From positions 2,765,001-2,829,000 of the forward strand of contig NZ_JACCFJ010000001.1 of the NCBI RefSeq assembly GCF_013410345.1: 64,000 bases of DNA. Reading direction: 5' to 3'. The notes under the pieces were generated by a model. The model was not told the origin of the DNA. It did not search any database and was given only the letters and a program-made list of their open reading frames with translations. Of the stretch, positions 7,413 to 15,791 are shown one piece after another; within the stretch, counting starts at the first letter, position 1, and each line of letters starts with the position of its first letter. This DNA is from Saccharopolyspora hordei (lineage in GTDB: Bacteria > Actinomycetota > Actinomycetes > Mycobacteriales > Pseudonocardiaceae). The position numbers were made by a program, and so were the translations under genes.

Positions 7413-8825
7413 ATGACCGACAAGTACGACGTCCTCGTCGTGGGCAGCGGTCCCGGCGGTTACGTCGCCGCCATCCGGGCCGCGCAGCTGGGGCTGCGAA
7501 CCGCCGTCGTGGAACGCGATCAGCTCGGCGGCATCTGCCTGAACTGGGGCTGCATCCCGACCAAGGCGTTGCTGCACGGAGCGGACGTGGCGCACGTGCT
7601 GGCGAACCTCGAGCCGCTGGGCTTCCGCGCGACCGGCGTGGAGTTCGACATGGCACAACTGGTCGAGTTCAGCCGCTCGGTGTCGAAGCGCCTGTCTGGC
7701 GGTGTCGCCCACCTGATGCGCAAGAACGGCGTCGACGTCCTCAACGGCTCCGCACGACTGGTGGACAAGGGCGTGGTCTCGGTCGTCTCCGACAACGCGG
7801 ACGGGAAGCGGAGCGAGACCGAGCACCGTGCCGACCACATCGTGCTGGCCACCGGTGCCCGACCGCGGCCGGTGCCGGGCCTGGTGCCTGACGGCGACCG
7901 GATCTGGACCCACTTCGACGCTCTGGGCGCGCCGGAGCTTCCGAAGTCGCTGCTGGTCGTCGGGTCCGGCGCGGTTGGCGTGGAGTTCGCCAGCCTGTAC
8001 CGCGACCTGGGCAGCGAGGTCACGCTCGTCGAGGTGGCACCGCGCATCATGCCCGCTGAGGACGCGGCGGTCTCCGAGCACGTCCGAAAGGCGTTCGCGG
8101 AGCGCGGGATCCGCGTCCACACCGGTGCTTCGGTCTCCGAAGTCGTGGTGGGCGTGGATGCCGTGACGGCTCAGGTGGGTGCGCCAGGCGGTCCTTCGGA
8201 ACCGGTCACGGCGGAGCGGGTGCTCGTCGCGGCGGGCATCCAGGGCAACGTCGAAGACCTGGGGCTGGAAGCCGTCGGGGCCGAGACCGAAGGTGGGTTC
8301 ATCCGGGTCGACGAGTGGTGCCGGACGACGGCGTTCGGAGTCTACGCGATCGGCGACGTGGCGGGCGGCCCTTGCTTGGCTCACAAGGCCAGCCACGAGG
8401 CCGTGGTGTGCGTGGAGAAGCTCGCCGGGCTCGACCGCGTCTCGCCGCTGGACCGCGACCACGTCCCCGGCTGCACCTACGCCCGACCGCAGGTCGCGCG
8501 GCTCGGCCTGACCGAGGAGCAGGCCCGCGCCACCGGGCGACCGTTGCGGATCGGCACTTTCGACCTGCGGGCGTCCGGCAAGGCACTCACCCTCGGCGAG
8601 GCCGGGGGATTCGTGAAGACCATCTTCGACGAGTCCACCGGGGAACTGCTCGGTGCCCACATGGTCGGCCCGGAGGTCACCGAGCAGATCCAGGGCTTCG
8701 GCATCGCCCATGCGGTGGAGGCCACCGAAGAAGACCTCGCGAAGGTCGTGTTCCCGCACCCGACGCTGTCCGAGGCGATGCACGAGTCGGTGCTCGCGGC
8801 CCTGAGGAGACCCCTCAACGCCTGA
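7413..8825 (+). CDS. acoL: Dihydrolipoyl dehydrogenase (E3)
   Basis: 470 residues, typical for E3. N-terminal FAD motif VVGSGPGGYVAAIRAAQLG, redox-active disulfide GGICLNWGCIPTKAL (Cys-x4-Cys), NAD-binding GSGAVGVEFASLYRDLG, second FAD motif YAIGDVAGG, and C-terminal HPTLSEAMHE with the active-site His-Glu pair. Reoxidises the dihydrolipoyl groups of AcoC with NAD+. AGGAGG precedes the ATG. Last structural gene of the complex; a strong hairpin follows at 8830-8865. It could equally serve other 2-oxo acid complexes (lpdA). Confidence 0.9.
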   Translation: MTDKYDVLVVGSGPGGYVAAIRAAQLGLRTAVVERDQLGGICLNWGCIPTKALLHGADVAHVLANLEPLGFRATGVEFDMAQLVEFSRSVSKRLSGGVAHLMRKNGVDVLNGSARLVDKGVVSVVSDNADGKRSETEHRADHIVLATGARPRPVPGLVPDGDRIWTHFDALGAPELPKSLLVVGSGAVGVEFASLYRDLGSEVTLVEVAPRIMPAEDAAVSEHVRKAFAERGIRVHTGASVSEVVVGVDAVTAQVGAPGGPSEPVTAERVLVAAGIQGNVEDLGLEAVGAETEGGFIRVDEWCRTTAFGVYAIGDVAGGPCLAHKASHEAVVCVEKLAGLDRVSPLDRDHVPGCTYARPQVARLGLTEEQARATGRPLRIGTFDLRASGKALTLGEAGGFVKTIFDESTGELLGAHMVGPEVTEQIQGFGIAHAVEATEEDLAKVVFPHPTLSEAMHESVLAALRRPLNA

Positions 8826-8829
8826 CCAG

Positions 8830-8865
8830 GTGCGCGGCCTGCCACCCCAACGGCAGGCCGCGCAC
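8830..8865 (+). terminator. Hairpin terminator after acoL
   Basis: Perfect 14-base stem GTGCGCGGCCTGCC / GGCAGGCCGCGCAC with an 8-base loop, starting five bases past the acoL stop. No T-tract, as is common in high-GC actinobacteria. It separates acoL from lipA, so lipA may be partly read-through or have its own promoter. Confidence 0.7.
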
Positions 8866-8894
8866 ACCACACCCCTGAGGAGGCGAACCTGACT

Positions 8895-9890
8895 GTGGCG
8901 CCGGAGGGTCGCAAGCTGCTGCGGTTGGAGGCCCGCAACAGCCAGACCCCGATCGAGAAGAAGCCGTCGTGGATCAAGACCCGCGCGCGGATGGGGCCCG
9001 AGTACCAGGAGCTCAAGGGCCTGGTCCGCCGCGAGGGGCTGCACACCGTCTGCGAGGAGGCGGGCTGCCCCAACATCTTCGAGTGCTGGGAGGACCGCGA
9101 AGCGACGTTCCTCATCGGCGGGGACCAGTGCACCCGCCGCTGCGACTTCTGCCAGATCGACACCGGCAAGCCCGCCGCGCTGGACGTCGAGGAGCCGCGC
9201 CGGGTCGCCGAGTCGGTGCAGGCCATGGGCCTGCGCTACTCGACCGTCACCGGTGTCGCCCGTGACGACCTGCCCGACGGCGGCGCGTGGCTGTACGCCG
9301 AGACGGTGCGGCAGATCCACGAGCTCAACCCGGGCACGGGTGTGGAGCTGCTGATCCCGGACTTCAACGCCGACCCGGACCAGCTGGCCGAGGTCTTCAG
9401 CTCCCGCCCGGAGGTGCTCGCGCACAACCTGGAGACCGTGCCGCGCGTGTTCCGCCGGATCCGGCCGGGCTTCCGCTACGAGCGGTCGCTGAAGGTCATC
9501 AGCGAGGCGCGGGACGCGGGTCTGGTGACCAAGTCGAACCTCATCCTCGGCATGGGCGAGACCCCGGAGGAGGTGCGGCCGGCGCTGCAGGACCTGCGCG
9601 ACGCCGGCTGCGACATCATCACCATCACCCAGTACCTGCGCCCCAGCCCGCGGCACCACCCGGTGGACCGGTGGGTCAAGCCGGAGGAGTTCGTCGAGCA
9701 CACCAAGGCGGCCGAGGAGATCGGCTTCCCCGGCGTGATGGCCGGACCGCTGGTGCGCTCCAGCTACCGCGCGGGTCGGCTGTACGCGAAGGCGACCGTG
9801 CACCGCGGCATGCCCCTCCCGGAGAACCTGGCCCACCTGGCCAAGGAGGGCACCGCGGCCCAGGAGGCCACCAGCCTCCTCTCCCGCTGA
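8895..9890 (+). CDS. lipA: Lipoyl synthase (radical SAM)
   Basis: 331 residues from GTG 8895, with GAGGAGG at 8877-8883. Two 4Fe-4S clusters are readable: the auxiliary site [12 protein letters not shown] and the radical-SAM site [10 protein letters not shown] (Cys-x3-Cys-x2-Cys). Other family blocks are [29 protein letters not shown], and the C-terminal RSSYRAG that closes the active site. Inserts two sulfur atoms into octanoyl groups on lipoyl domains. Here it directly follows acoL, so the E2 made upstream is an obvious substrate. No lipB is present in the window. Confidence 0.95.
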   Translation: MAPEGRKLLRLEARNSQTPIEKKPSWIKTRARMGPEYQELKGLVRREGLHTVCEEAGCPNIFECWEDREATFLIGGDQCTRRCDFCQIDTGKPAALDVEEPRRVAESVQAMGLRYSTVTGVARDDLPDGGAWLYAETVRQIHELNPGTGVELLIPDFNADPDQLAEVFSSRPEVLAHNLETVPRVFRRIRPGFRYERSLKVISEARDAGLVTKSNLILGMGETPEEVRPALQDLRDAGCDIITITQYLRPSPRHHPVDRWVKPEEFVEHTKAAEEIGFPGVMAGPLVRSSYRAGRLYAKATVHRGMPLPENLAHLAKEGTAAQEATSLLSR

Positions 9891-10197
9891 CGCCGTCCAC
9901 CAACCGCACGACATCGGCAACAGCAGCAGTACTCACGGAGGGAGCGCTCCCGGCGCTTCACGACGCTGGGAGGAACCCAGTCGCGACGTGGTGAGGCGGT
10001 GCGATCTCACGCCGGACCCGATGCACGACTCCTGGTGGCGGTGCCCGCGACGTCACCCGCGTCTCCGCCGCGTTCCTGCAGCCCACCCCGCAGCTGCAGA
10101 GCACGGTGCTGGCCGCGGGCGAGGACCGCGCGCTGCAACGGCGGCTCGCCCGGGTGCTGGAGACCGGAACCGACCCCGACGGGCTGCTGCCGGGCCC
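9891..10197. other. Gene-poor gap with a coding-like fragment
   Basis: The first ~130 bases show nothing recognisable and are less biased in composition. The last part contains the coding-like fragment described at 10040-10201. Confidence 0.5.
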
Positions 10198-10201
10198 CTA
10201 G
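10040..10201 (+). pseudogene. Unidentified C-terminal gene fragment
   Basis: A plus-strand frame ending at TAG 10199-10201 encodes about 50 residues (DVTRVSAAFLQPTPQLQST, then VLAAGEDRALQRRLARVLET) with almost every third base G or C, as real genes here have. It has no start codon or ribosome binding site, and the reading becomes non-coding-like upstream of about 10040. It therefore looks like the preserved tail of a deleted gene. I do not recognise the family. Its stop overlaps the dctM stop on the opposite strand. Confidence 0.35.
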
Positions 10202-11502
10202 TCGAGCAGGCCCATCACGCCCGGCAGTCCCAGGCTCAGCGCGGGGACGAAGGTGACCGCGAGGAGCAGCAGGACCAGGCCGACGAAGTACGGCAGCAGC
10301 TTCGGCACGACCCGCTCGATCGACACCCCGCTCACCCCGGTCCCGACGAACAGGACCGACCCGACCGGCGGCGTCATGGTGCCGATGCACATCGCGAGGA
10401 TGAGCACCATGCCGAACTGGACCGGGTCCATGCCGAGCTCCTCGGCGATGGGCAGCAGGATCGGCGTGAAGATGAGGATCGCCGGGGTGATGTCCATGAA
10501 CGTGCCCACCACCAGCAGCAGGACGAGCATGAGCACGAGGATGACCACGGACGAGTCCGCCACCGACAGCAGCGCTTGCGTGATCGCCGCCGGGATGCCG
10601 GTGTAGGCCATCACCCAGGACATGCCCGCGGACGCCGCGATGAGGAACATGACGATGCCGGTCGCGACGACCGTGCGCGTGACGACGTCCTTGAGCGCGG
10701 CCCAGGACAGGCTCCGGTAGGCCAGCGACAGCACCAGCGTGTACAGCACGGCGACCGCGGCGCCTTCGGTCGCGGTGAAGACGCCGAACACGATGCCGCC
10801 GACCACGACCACGATGAGCAGCAGGCCCGGGACCGCCCGGAGCAGGACCCGGAACGCCTCGGCAGCGCCGACCCGCTCGACCTTCGGGTACCGCTCGCGC
10901 CGGGCGGACGCGAAGGCGATCACCATGATCACCACGCCCAAGAGGACCCCCGGCACGTACCCCGCCATGAACAGCGCCGAGACCGACACCCCGCCGGCGA
11001 CGGTCGAGTAGACGATCGCGGCCGTCGTCGGCGGGATGAGCAGCCCGGTCGGGGCCGAGGCGACGTTGACCGCGGCGCCGAAAGCCGGGTCGTAGCCGGC
11101 CTTCTGCTGCCGCTCGTGCAGCGTGCTGCCGATCGCCGCGGCCGCCGCCACGGCCGAACCGGACAGCGCGCCGAACAGCATGTTGGCCAGCACGTTGGTG
11201 TGCGCCAACGCGCCGGGGACCCGGCCCACCGCCACCAGGGCGAGGTCGACGAGCCGGCGCGCGATGCCGCCGGTGTTCATGAGGTTGCCCGCGAGGATGA
11301 ACAACGGCACGGCCAGCAGCGAGAAGCTCTCGATGCCGACGTTCATCTGCTGCCCGATGACGTAGGTGGCGTCGTCCCACGGCAGGAACGCCAGCGCGGT
11401 GGCGAACGAGGCGATCCCGAGCGACACCGAGATCGGCACGCCCGCGAACAGCAGCACGAAGAACGCGCCGAACAGGACGGCGACCGCGGTCAGCGCACCC
11501 AT
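10198..11502 (-). CDS. dctM: TRAP transporter large permease DctM
   Basis: 434 residues, strongly hydrophobic, about 12 membrane segments, the usual size for the large TRAP membrane subunit. Typical patterns: LFAGVPISVSLGI near the N-terminus, FAALSGS-like NMLFGALSGSAVAAAAAIGS, LIPPTTAAIVYSTVAGGVS, and GTFMDITPAILIFTPILLPI. It moves the substrate across the membrane using an ion gradient. Its ATG shares an A with the dctQ stop (TGATG at 11500-11504) with GGAGGGG upstream, so it is coupled to dctQ. Confidence 0.93.
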   Translation of the reverse strand: MGALTAVAVLFGAFFVLLFAGVPISVSLGIASFATALAFLPWDDATYVIGQQMNVGIESFSLLAVPLFILAGNLMNTGGIARRLVDLALVAVGRVPGALAHTNVLANMLFGALSGSAVAAAAAIGSTLHERQQKAGYDPAFGAAVNVASAPTGLLIPPTTAAIVYSTVAGGVSVSALFMAGYVPGVLLGVVIMVIAFASARRERYPKVERVGAAEAFRVLLRAVPGLLLIVVVVGGIVFGVFTATEGAAVAVLYTLVLSLAYRSLSWAALKDVVTRTVVATGIVMFLIAASAGMSWVMAYTGIPAAITQALLSVADSSVVILVLMLVLLLVVGTFMDITPAILIFTPILLPIAEELGMDPVQFGMVLILAMCIGTMTPPVGSVLFVGTGVSGVSIERVVPKLLPYFVGLVLLLLAVTFVPALSLGLPGVMGLLD

Positions 11503-12014
11503 CAGTCCGTCCCCTCCGTCTCGATCGCGACCTCGGTGACGAGGTCCTCCCAGACGTTCAGCAGCTGCGCGACCGTGATCGCGAGACCGGCGACCGGTCC
11601 GATCGCGTAGACCAGGCCCCGGGAGATCCCCAGCAGTGCCGAGTGGTCGGTGGCCGCGCTGACCGCCAGCATCGTGCCGCCGACCACCAGCACCACCACG
11701 GCGAAGGCCAGCACGAGGACGTCCGAGCCGAGCACCAGCGCGCGCCGCGCCGCGGGCGAGAACCGGTCCCGAAGCACGAGGAGCGCCATGTGCTTGCGGT
11801 GCAAGAACGCGTGGGCGGCGCTGACCATCGACGTCCAGATGAGCGCGTAGCGCACCAGTTCCTCGGTGAAGGCCGCGGGCGAGCCCAGCACGTAGCGGGT
11901 GAACACCTGGTACAGCACCAGCAGCGTCATGAGGACGAGCAGGGCACCGGCGAAGGCCGCCAGCACGCGGCCGAGCACCTGTCGCGTCCGGTGGATGCGG
12001 TCGAGCGCGGTCAT
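11502..12014 (-). CDS. dctQ: TRAP transporter small permease DctQ
   Basis: 170 residues with four membrane helices. Typical DctQ features are LVLYQVFTRYVLGSPAAFTEELVRYALIW compressed around residues 30-60, where the xxFxRYVLGxPxxWxEE-like block appears as RYVLGSPAAFTEEL, and the HAFLHRKHM turn. It forms the membrane complex with DctM. The ATG at 12014 overlaps the dctP stop (ATGA, 12011-12014). Confidence 0.88.
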   Translation of the reverse strand: MTALDRIHRTRQVLGRVLAAFAGALLVLMTLLVLYQVFTRYVLGSPAAFTEELVRYALIWTSMVSAAHAFLHRKHMALLVLRDRFSPAARRALVLGSDVLVLAFAVVVLVVGGTMLAVSAATDHSALLGISRGLVYAIGPVAGLAITVAQLLNVWEDLVTEVAIETEGTD

Positions 12015-13048
12015 GGCGTGTCCGCCCTCCCAGCCGAGTCGATGAGGGACAACAGCTCCGCGACCTCCGGGTACTGGCGGGCGTAGTCGTCCACCACCGG
12101 CCTGGTGGCCTCGCGGAAGGCCGCGGTGTCGACGTCGGTGATGAACTGGACGCCCATCGCCTTCGCCTCGGCGATGGCCTGCTGCGTGGTCTCCGCCCAG
12201 TCCACCTTCTGCCGCTCGGTCGACGCGCGCGCCGCGTCGAGCAGCAGCTGCTCGTCGGCCGGGTCGAGCCGTTCCCAGGTCTCGGTGCTGATCACCAGGA
12301 TGTCGGGGATCCGGGTGTGCTCGGTCATCGAGAACGCGTGGGACACCTCGCCGTGCGCGCTGTCGGTGAGCACCGTCTCGTTGCTCTCGGCGCCGTCGAT
12401 GAGCCCGGTCTGCAGCGCGGTGTAGGTGTCGCCGAACGCCATCACGACCGGCGCGGCGCCCAGCGCGGCGACGAAGTCGGTCTGCGAGCGCATGTCCTGC
12501 ACGCGGATCTTCTTGCCGCGCAGGTCTTCCGGGGTGCGCACCGGGGTGTTCCCGGTGTAGAAGGACCGCGCCCCGGAGTTGTAGTAGGTGAGGCCGATGA
12601 AGCCGTCGTCGGCGGTCGAGCGGAAGTGCTCGGCCATCTGCGGCGAGTCCATCACCGCGTAGAACTCCCGCTCGGAGTCGAAGACGTAGGGCAGGCCGAA
12701 GGTGTGGTAGCCGGGGTCGTAGGTGGCCAGGCCCGGAGCGCTGACCCGGGTCATGTCGACGATGCCCTGGTGCAGCTGGCCGAGCACGTCGGGTTCGGCG
12801 CCGAGCTGGCCGTTGCCGTAGATCCTCACCACGATCCGGCCGCCGCTGCGCCGCTCGACGTCCTCGGCGAACGAGGCGAGTGCCTTCGAGGTGACGTGGT
12901 CGTCGCCGAGGTTGTTGGCCAGGGACAGCACCAGGGGGTTGTCCGGCGTCGCCTCGGCGCTCGTCCGCGCACCGGACGCCGGCGCGCACGCGGCGAGGAC
13001 CGTCACGAGGACCAGGGCGACGATGCCGCTGATCGATCGTCTCCTCAT
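12011..13048 (-). CDS. dctP: TRAP transporter substrate-binding lipoprotein DctP
   Basis: 345 residues. Arg-rich N-terminus, hydrophobic core and lipobox LAAC (LVTVLAACAPASG) give a lipid-anchored extracellular protein. Family features: GRIVVRIYGNGQLGAEPDVLGQLHQG, YVFDSEREFYAVM, the conserved Arg loop KKIRVQDMRS that usually binds a substrate carboxylate, and ALQTGLIDGAESN. Starts 11 bases after the GH31 stop with GAGAGG as binding site. TRAP binding proteins normally take carboxylated substrates such as sugar acids, so the ligand here may be an acidic sugar or glycoside (inference). Confidence 0.92.
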   Translation of the reverse strand: MRRRSISGIVALVLVTVLAACAPASGARTSAEATPDNPLVLSLANNLGDDHVTSKALASFAEDVERRSGGRIVVRIYGNGQLGAEPDVLGQLHQGIVDMTRVSAPGLATYDPGYHTFGLPYVFDSEREFYAVMDSPQMAEHFRSTADDGFIGLTYYNSGARSFYTGNTPVRTPEDLRGKKIRVQDMRSQTDFVAALGAAPVVMAFGDTYTALQTGLIDGAESNETVLTDSAHGEVSHAFSMTEHTRIPDILVISTETWERLDPADEQLLLDAARASTERQKVDWAETTQQAIAEAKAMGVQFITDVDTAAFREATRPVVDDYARQYPEVAELLSLIDSAGRADTP

Positions 13049-13059
13049 GCCTGCCTCTC

Positions 13060-15570
13060 TCACATGCCGATCATGTCGACGGGCTCGAACGAGATCGTGA
13101 CGGCGAGGTCGCCGCCCGGGTCGGGGGTCTTGACCAGCACGGACCCGCGCGCGATGTCGTAGTGCCAGCCCACTTCCGCGGCGTCGAAGCGGCCGCGGTG
13201 CAGGTGCTGCGGGAGGCGCTCGCCGTCGAGGGCGACCCAGTGCGGGCACTGGCCGGGCCGGACCACGTCGAACAGCAACCGTTCGACGGTGCTGCGGTAG
13301 GTGCCGCGCCGGGTCAGCGCGATGCGCACCTGCTCACCGGCGGTCATCCGGACGTCGGTCGTGCGGAACGCGCCGTCCTCGTGAGCGCGGGTGAGGCCGT
13401 CGTCCTCGTAGAGGGTGAACTCCGCGTCGCGGTCGGGAACGCAGACCAGGCGCAGGTGCGTCACCGCGTCGCGGGTGAGGCTGGTCAGCTCGTCCTCCGC
13501 GACCGGGAGGACGCTGCCGCCGCGCAGGAACAGCGGGATCGAACCGAGGTCCACCGGCAGTTCCACGACCTGCCCGCCCTCGTAGCGCTGCCGGGTCCAG
13601 GCGTCGTAGAACACCTCGCCCTCCGGCAGCCGGACCGCGCGGGTGCGCGCCCCCGGGGTGAGCACGGTGGCGACGAGCAGCGCGTCACCGAGCATGAACT
13701 CCTCGGACGTGGCGTCGAGGGCCGGGTCGTGCTGGAACGCGCTCACCAGCGGTTCCACGATCGGCAAGCCGGTGGCGGTGGCGCGTGCCGCGAGCGAGTA
13801 CAGGTAGGGGAACAGCCGGTAGCGCAGCTTGATGGCGTCCCGGACGAGCGGTGTGTGCTCGGGGTACATCCACGGCTCGGTCACCGTGCCGTCGTAGTTG
13901 ACCGAGTGGATGGAGAACCGCGGCTGGAAGATGCCGTGCTGCACCCACCGCACCAGCAGCTCGGGGTCGGGGGCGGGGCCGTGGAAACCGCCGATGTCGC
14001 AGCCGTGGTGCGCCACCCCGGACAGGCCCATCCCGAGGATCGTGGCGATGTTGTGCCGCAACGACTCCCACGAGGTGGAGTTGTCGCCCGCCCACGTCTG
14101 CGCGTAGCGCTGGATGCCCGCGTGACCGGAGCGGCACACGACGTAGGGGCGGGCCGACGGGTTCACCGCGGTGATGCTGTCGCGGGTCACCCGGCACATC
14201 AGGTTCGGCATGACGGTGCGCAGGCGGCCGATGGTCGCGCCCGCGCCGTCGAAGTCGACGCGGGAGTCGGTGTCGATGATGCCGTCGTACTCGCAGTTGT
14301 CGTTCCACACCGACGTCGTCCCCTTGTCCAGGACGGCGTCGGTGAGCCAGCGCTGCCACGCCTCGCGGGCGGCGGGCTTGGTGAAGTCGACGAACCGGCC
14401 CGGCCCACCCCACCAGGCACCGACGGCGGGACCGTCACCGCCCGCGTCGGCGCTGCGGGTGACGAAGACGTCGGCGGCCTCGAACTCCGCGAGGCGGGGG
14501 TGGACGTCGAGCACCCCGGGCTTGACGTTGGGGGACACGGTGATGCCGCGCTCGGCCATGGCGGCGAAGAAGCCCTCGGGGTCGGGGAAGCGGCGCTCGT
14601 TCCAGGTGAACACGCACCGCTTCGCCCCGGCCTCGGTCTCCTGCGTCGTGTACCCCGAGGAGAGCTGGAAACCGTCGACGGGGACGTCCTCGGCCCGGGC
14701 GGTGTCGATGAACTCGGTGATCGCGCGGTCGCAGTCGGCGTCCAGCTCGGCGTAGTACATCGACGACGCCAGGTAGCCCAGCGCGTGCTTGGGCAGCAGC
14801 GGCGGCCTGCCGGTGAGCGTGGTGTAGCGCTGCACGACGTCGCGGATGCGGGGGCCGGCGATGAGGAAGAGGTCGATGTCGCCACCGTCGGCGCGGTAGC
14901 GGCTGTGCGGCGGCCAGTAGTTGCTCCGCTGCCGGCCGAGGTCGAAGTCGCAGTCGTGGGTGTTGTGGTAGAAGTACCCGACCGCCTTCCGGTTCCGCCG
15001 GTTCATCTTGACGTAGAACGGGATGTGCTTGTACAGCGGGTCGGTCTCGCGCGGGTCGTAGCCGAGGGCGTCCTTCGGGCTCATCGTGATGAGCTTCTGC
15101 GCCTTGTCCAGCGGCCCCGTGGTCTCGCCGAAGCCGTAGAAGGCGTCGTCGCGGGAGATCTCGCTGGTGTGGATGCGGCGACCGTTCGCGTCCTCCAGGT
15201 ACCCGAGCCCGACGACGTCCGAGTGCAGCAGGGTGCCGTCCTCGTCGTGGACGCGGATCCGGAACGGGTCCTTCGCCACGTCGACGCGGAGGTTCCCGCC
15301 GGTGACCCGGACGCGATCACCCAGGTCCTCGACGTCGAACGGCAGCGGGGCCACCCGCGTCCGCTCGGCCCCCAGGAACCCGTCGAGCCGGTCCGGCCAC
15401 GCCGTCGTGGTGAGCGTGTAGGACTCCTCGGCGAAGTCGCCCTCGAACCCGGCCCGGATGCGCAGGATGCCGTCGGCCAGGAACAGCAGCCGGACCTCGA
15501 CACCGTCGGTGTGGACGTGGAGCCGGTCACCGGACCGTTCCACTCGCTCGACTCGTGATGTGACGCGCAC
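13060..15570 (-). CDS. GH31 alpha-glycosidase
   Basis: 836 residues, cytoplasmic (no signal peptide). An N-terminal beta domain (RDDAFYGFGETTGPLDKA) precedes the (beta/alpha)8 barrel with DVPVDGFQLSSGY; the probable nucleophile is Asp424 in SVWNDNCEYDG and the acid/base is Asp496 in TWAGDNSTSW. The C-terminal part has FLRGGSVLP. Family 31 contains alpha-glucosidases, alpha-xylosidases and transferases; the subfamily cannot be fixed by eye. GTG start at 15570 with GAGGAAG upstream. First gene of an operon with dctPQM, so it probably hydrolyses the glycoside this transporter imports. Confidence 0.88.
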   Translation of the reverse strand: MRVTSRVERVERSGDRLHVHTDGVEVRLLFLADGILRIRAGFEGDFAEESYTLTTTAWPDRLDGFLGAERTRVAPLPFDVEDLGDRVRVTGGNLRVDVAKDPFRIRVHDEDGTLLHSDVVGLGYLEDANGRRIHTSEISRDDAFYGFGETTGPLDKAQKLITMSPKDALGYDPRETDPLYKHIPFYVKMNRRNRKAVGYFYHNTHDCDFDLGRQRSNYWPPHSRYRADGGDIDLFLIAGPRIRDVVQRYTTLTGRPPLLPKHALGYLASSMYYAELDADCDRAITEFIDTARAEDVPVDGFQLSSGYTTQETEAGAKRCVFTWNERRFPDPEGFFAAMAERGITVSPNVKPGVLDVHPRLAEFEAADVFVTRSADAGGDGPAVGAWWGGPGRFVDFTKPAAREAWQRWLTDAVLDKGTTSVWNDNCEYDGIIDTDSRVDFDGAGATIGRLRTVMPNLMCRVTRDSITAVNPSARPYVVCRSGHAGIQRYAQTWAGDNSTSWESLRHNIATILGMGLSGVAHHGCDIGGFHGPAPDPELLVRWVQHGIFQPRFSIHSVNYDGTVTEPWMYPEHTPLVRDAIKLRYRLFPYLYSLAARATATGLPIVEPLVSAFQHDPALDATSEEFMLGDALLVATVLTPGARTRAVRLPEGEVFYDAWTRQRYEGGQVVELPVDLGSIPLFLRGGSVLPVAEDELTSLTRDAVTHLRLVCVPDRDAEFTLYEDDGLTRAHEDGAFRTTDVRMTAGEQVRIALTRRGTYRSTVERLLFDVVRPGQCPHWVALDGERLPQHLHRGRFDAAEVGWHYDIARGSVLVKTPDPGGDLAVTISFEPVDMIGM

Positions 15571-15692
15571 GTGCTCTTCCTCGATGAGGCGGGGGTTCCG
15601 CTGCCCGGTCGCCGGGTCCGCCGTGCTCCGGCGGTCGGGGCGGTGACCTGCGGTCTCGCGGTCGCCTCAAGGTAGGAACCCGCGCACGCCCT

Positions 15693-15706
15693 GGCAACCG
15701 GTTGCC
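15693..15706. promoter_or_regulatory. LacI-type operator palindrome upstream of GH31/TRAP operon
   Basis: GGCAACCGGTTGCC is a perfect 14-base palindrome with the central CCGG and AACCGGTT core typical of LacI-family sites, followed by another GTTGCC at 15711-15716. It lies about 123 bases before the GH31 start. No LacI gene adjoins this operon; the neighbouring regulator is LysR-type, so the cognate repressor may be encoded elsewhere. Confidence 0.6.
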
Positions 15707-15791
15707 GTTTGTTGCCGCCCGCTGCTCTCGGAGTGCCTCCTGGTGCTGCGCAGCGGATCCGCCCGGGCACTCTCCGGAGCGGCACGAGCGC

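Noticed and set aside
6420-9920. A very long open frame (over 1100 codons) on the minus strand across acoC, acoL and lipA.
   Set aside because: It lies opposite three certain genes; high GC removes stop codons from the antisense frame and its sequence is low-complexity Arg/Ala/Gly/His-rich.
13162-15558. An almost 800-codon plus-strand frame opposite the GH31 gene.
   Set aside because: Shadow frame caused by codon bias of GH31, whose catalytic motifs are intact on the minus strand.
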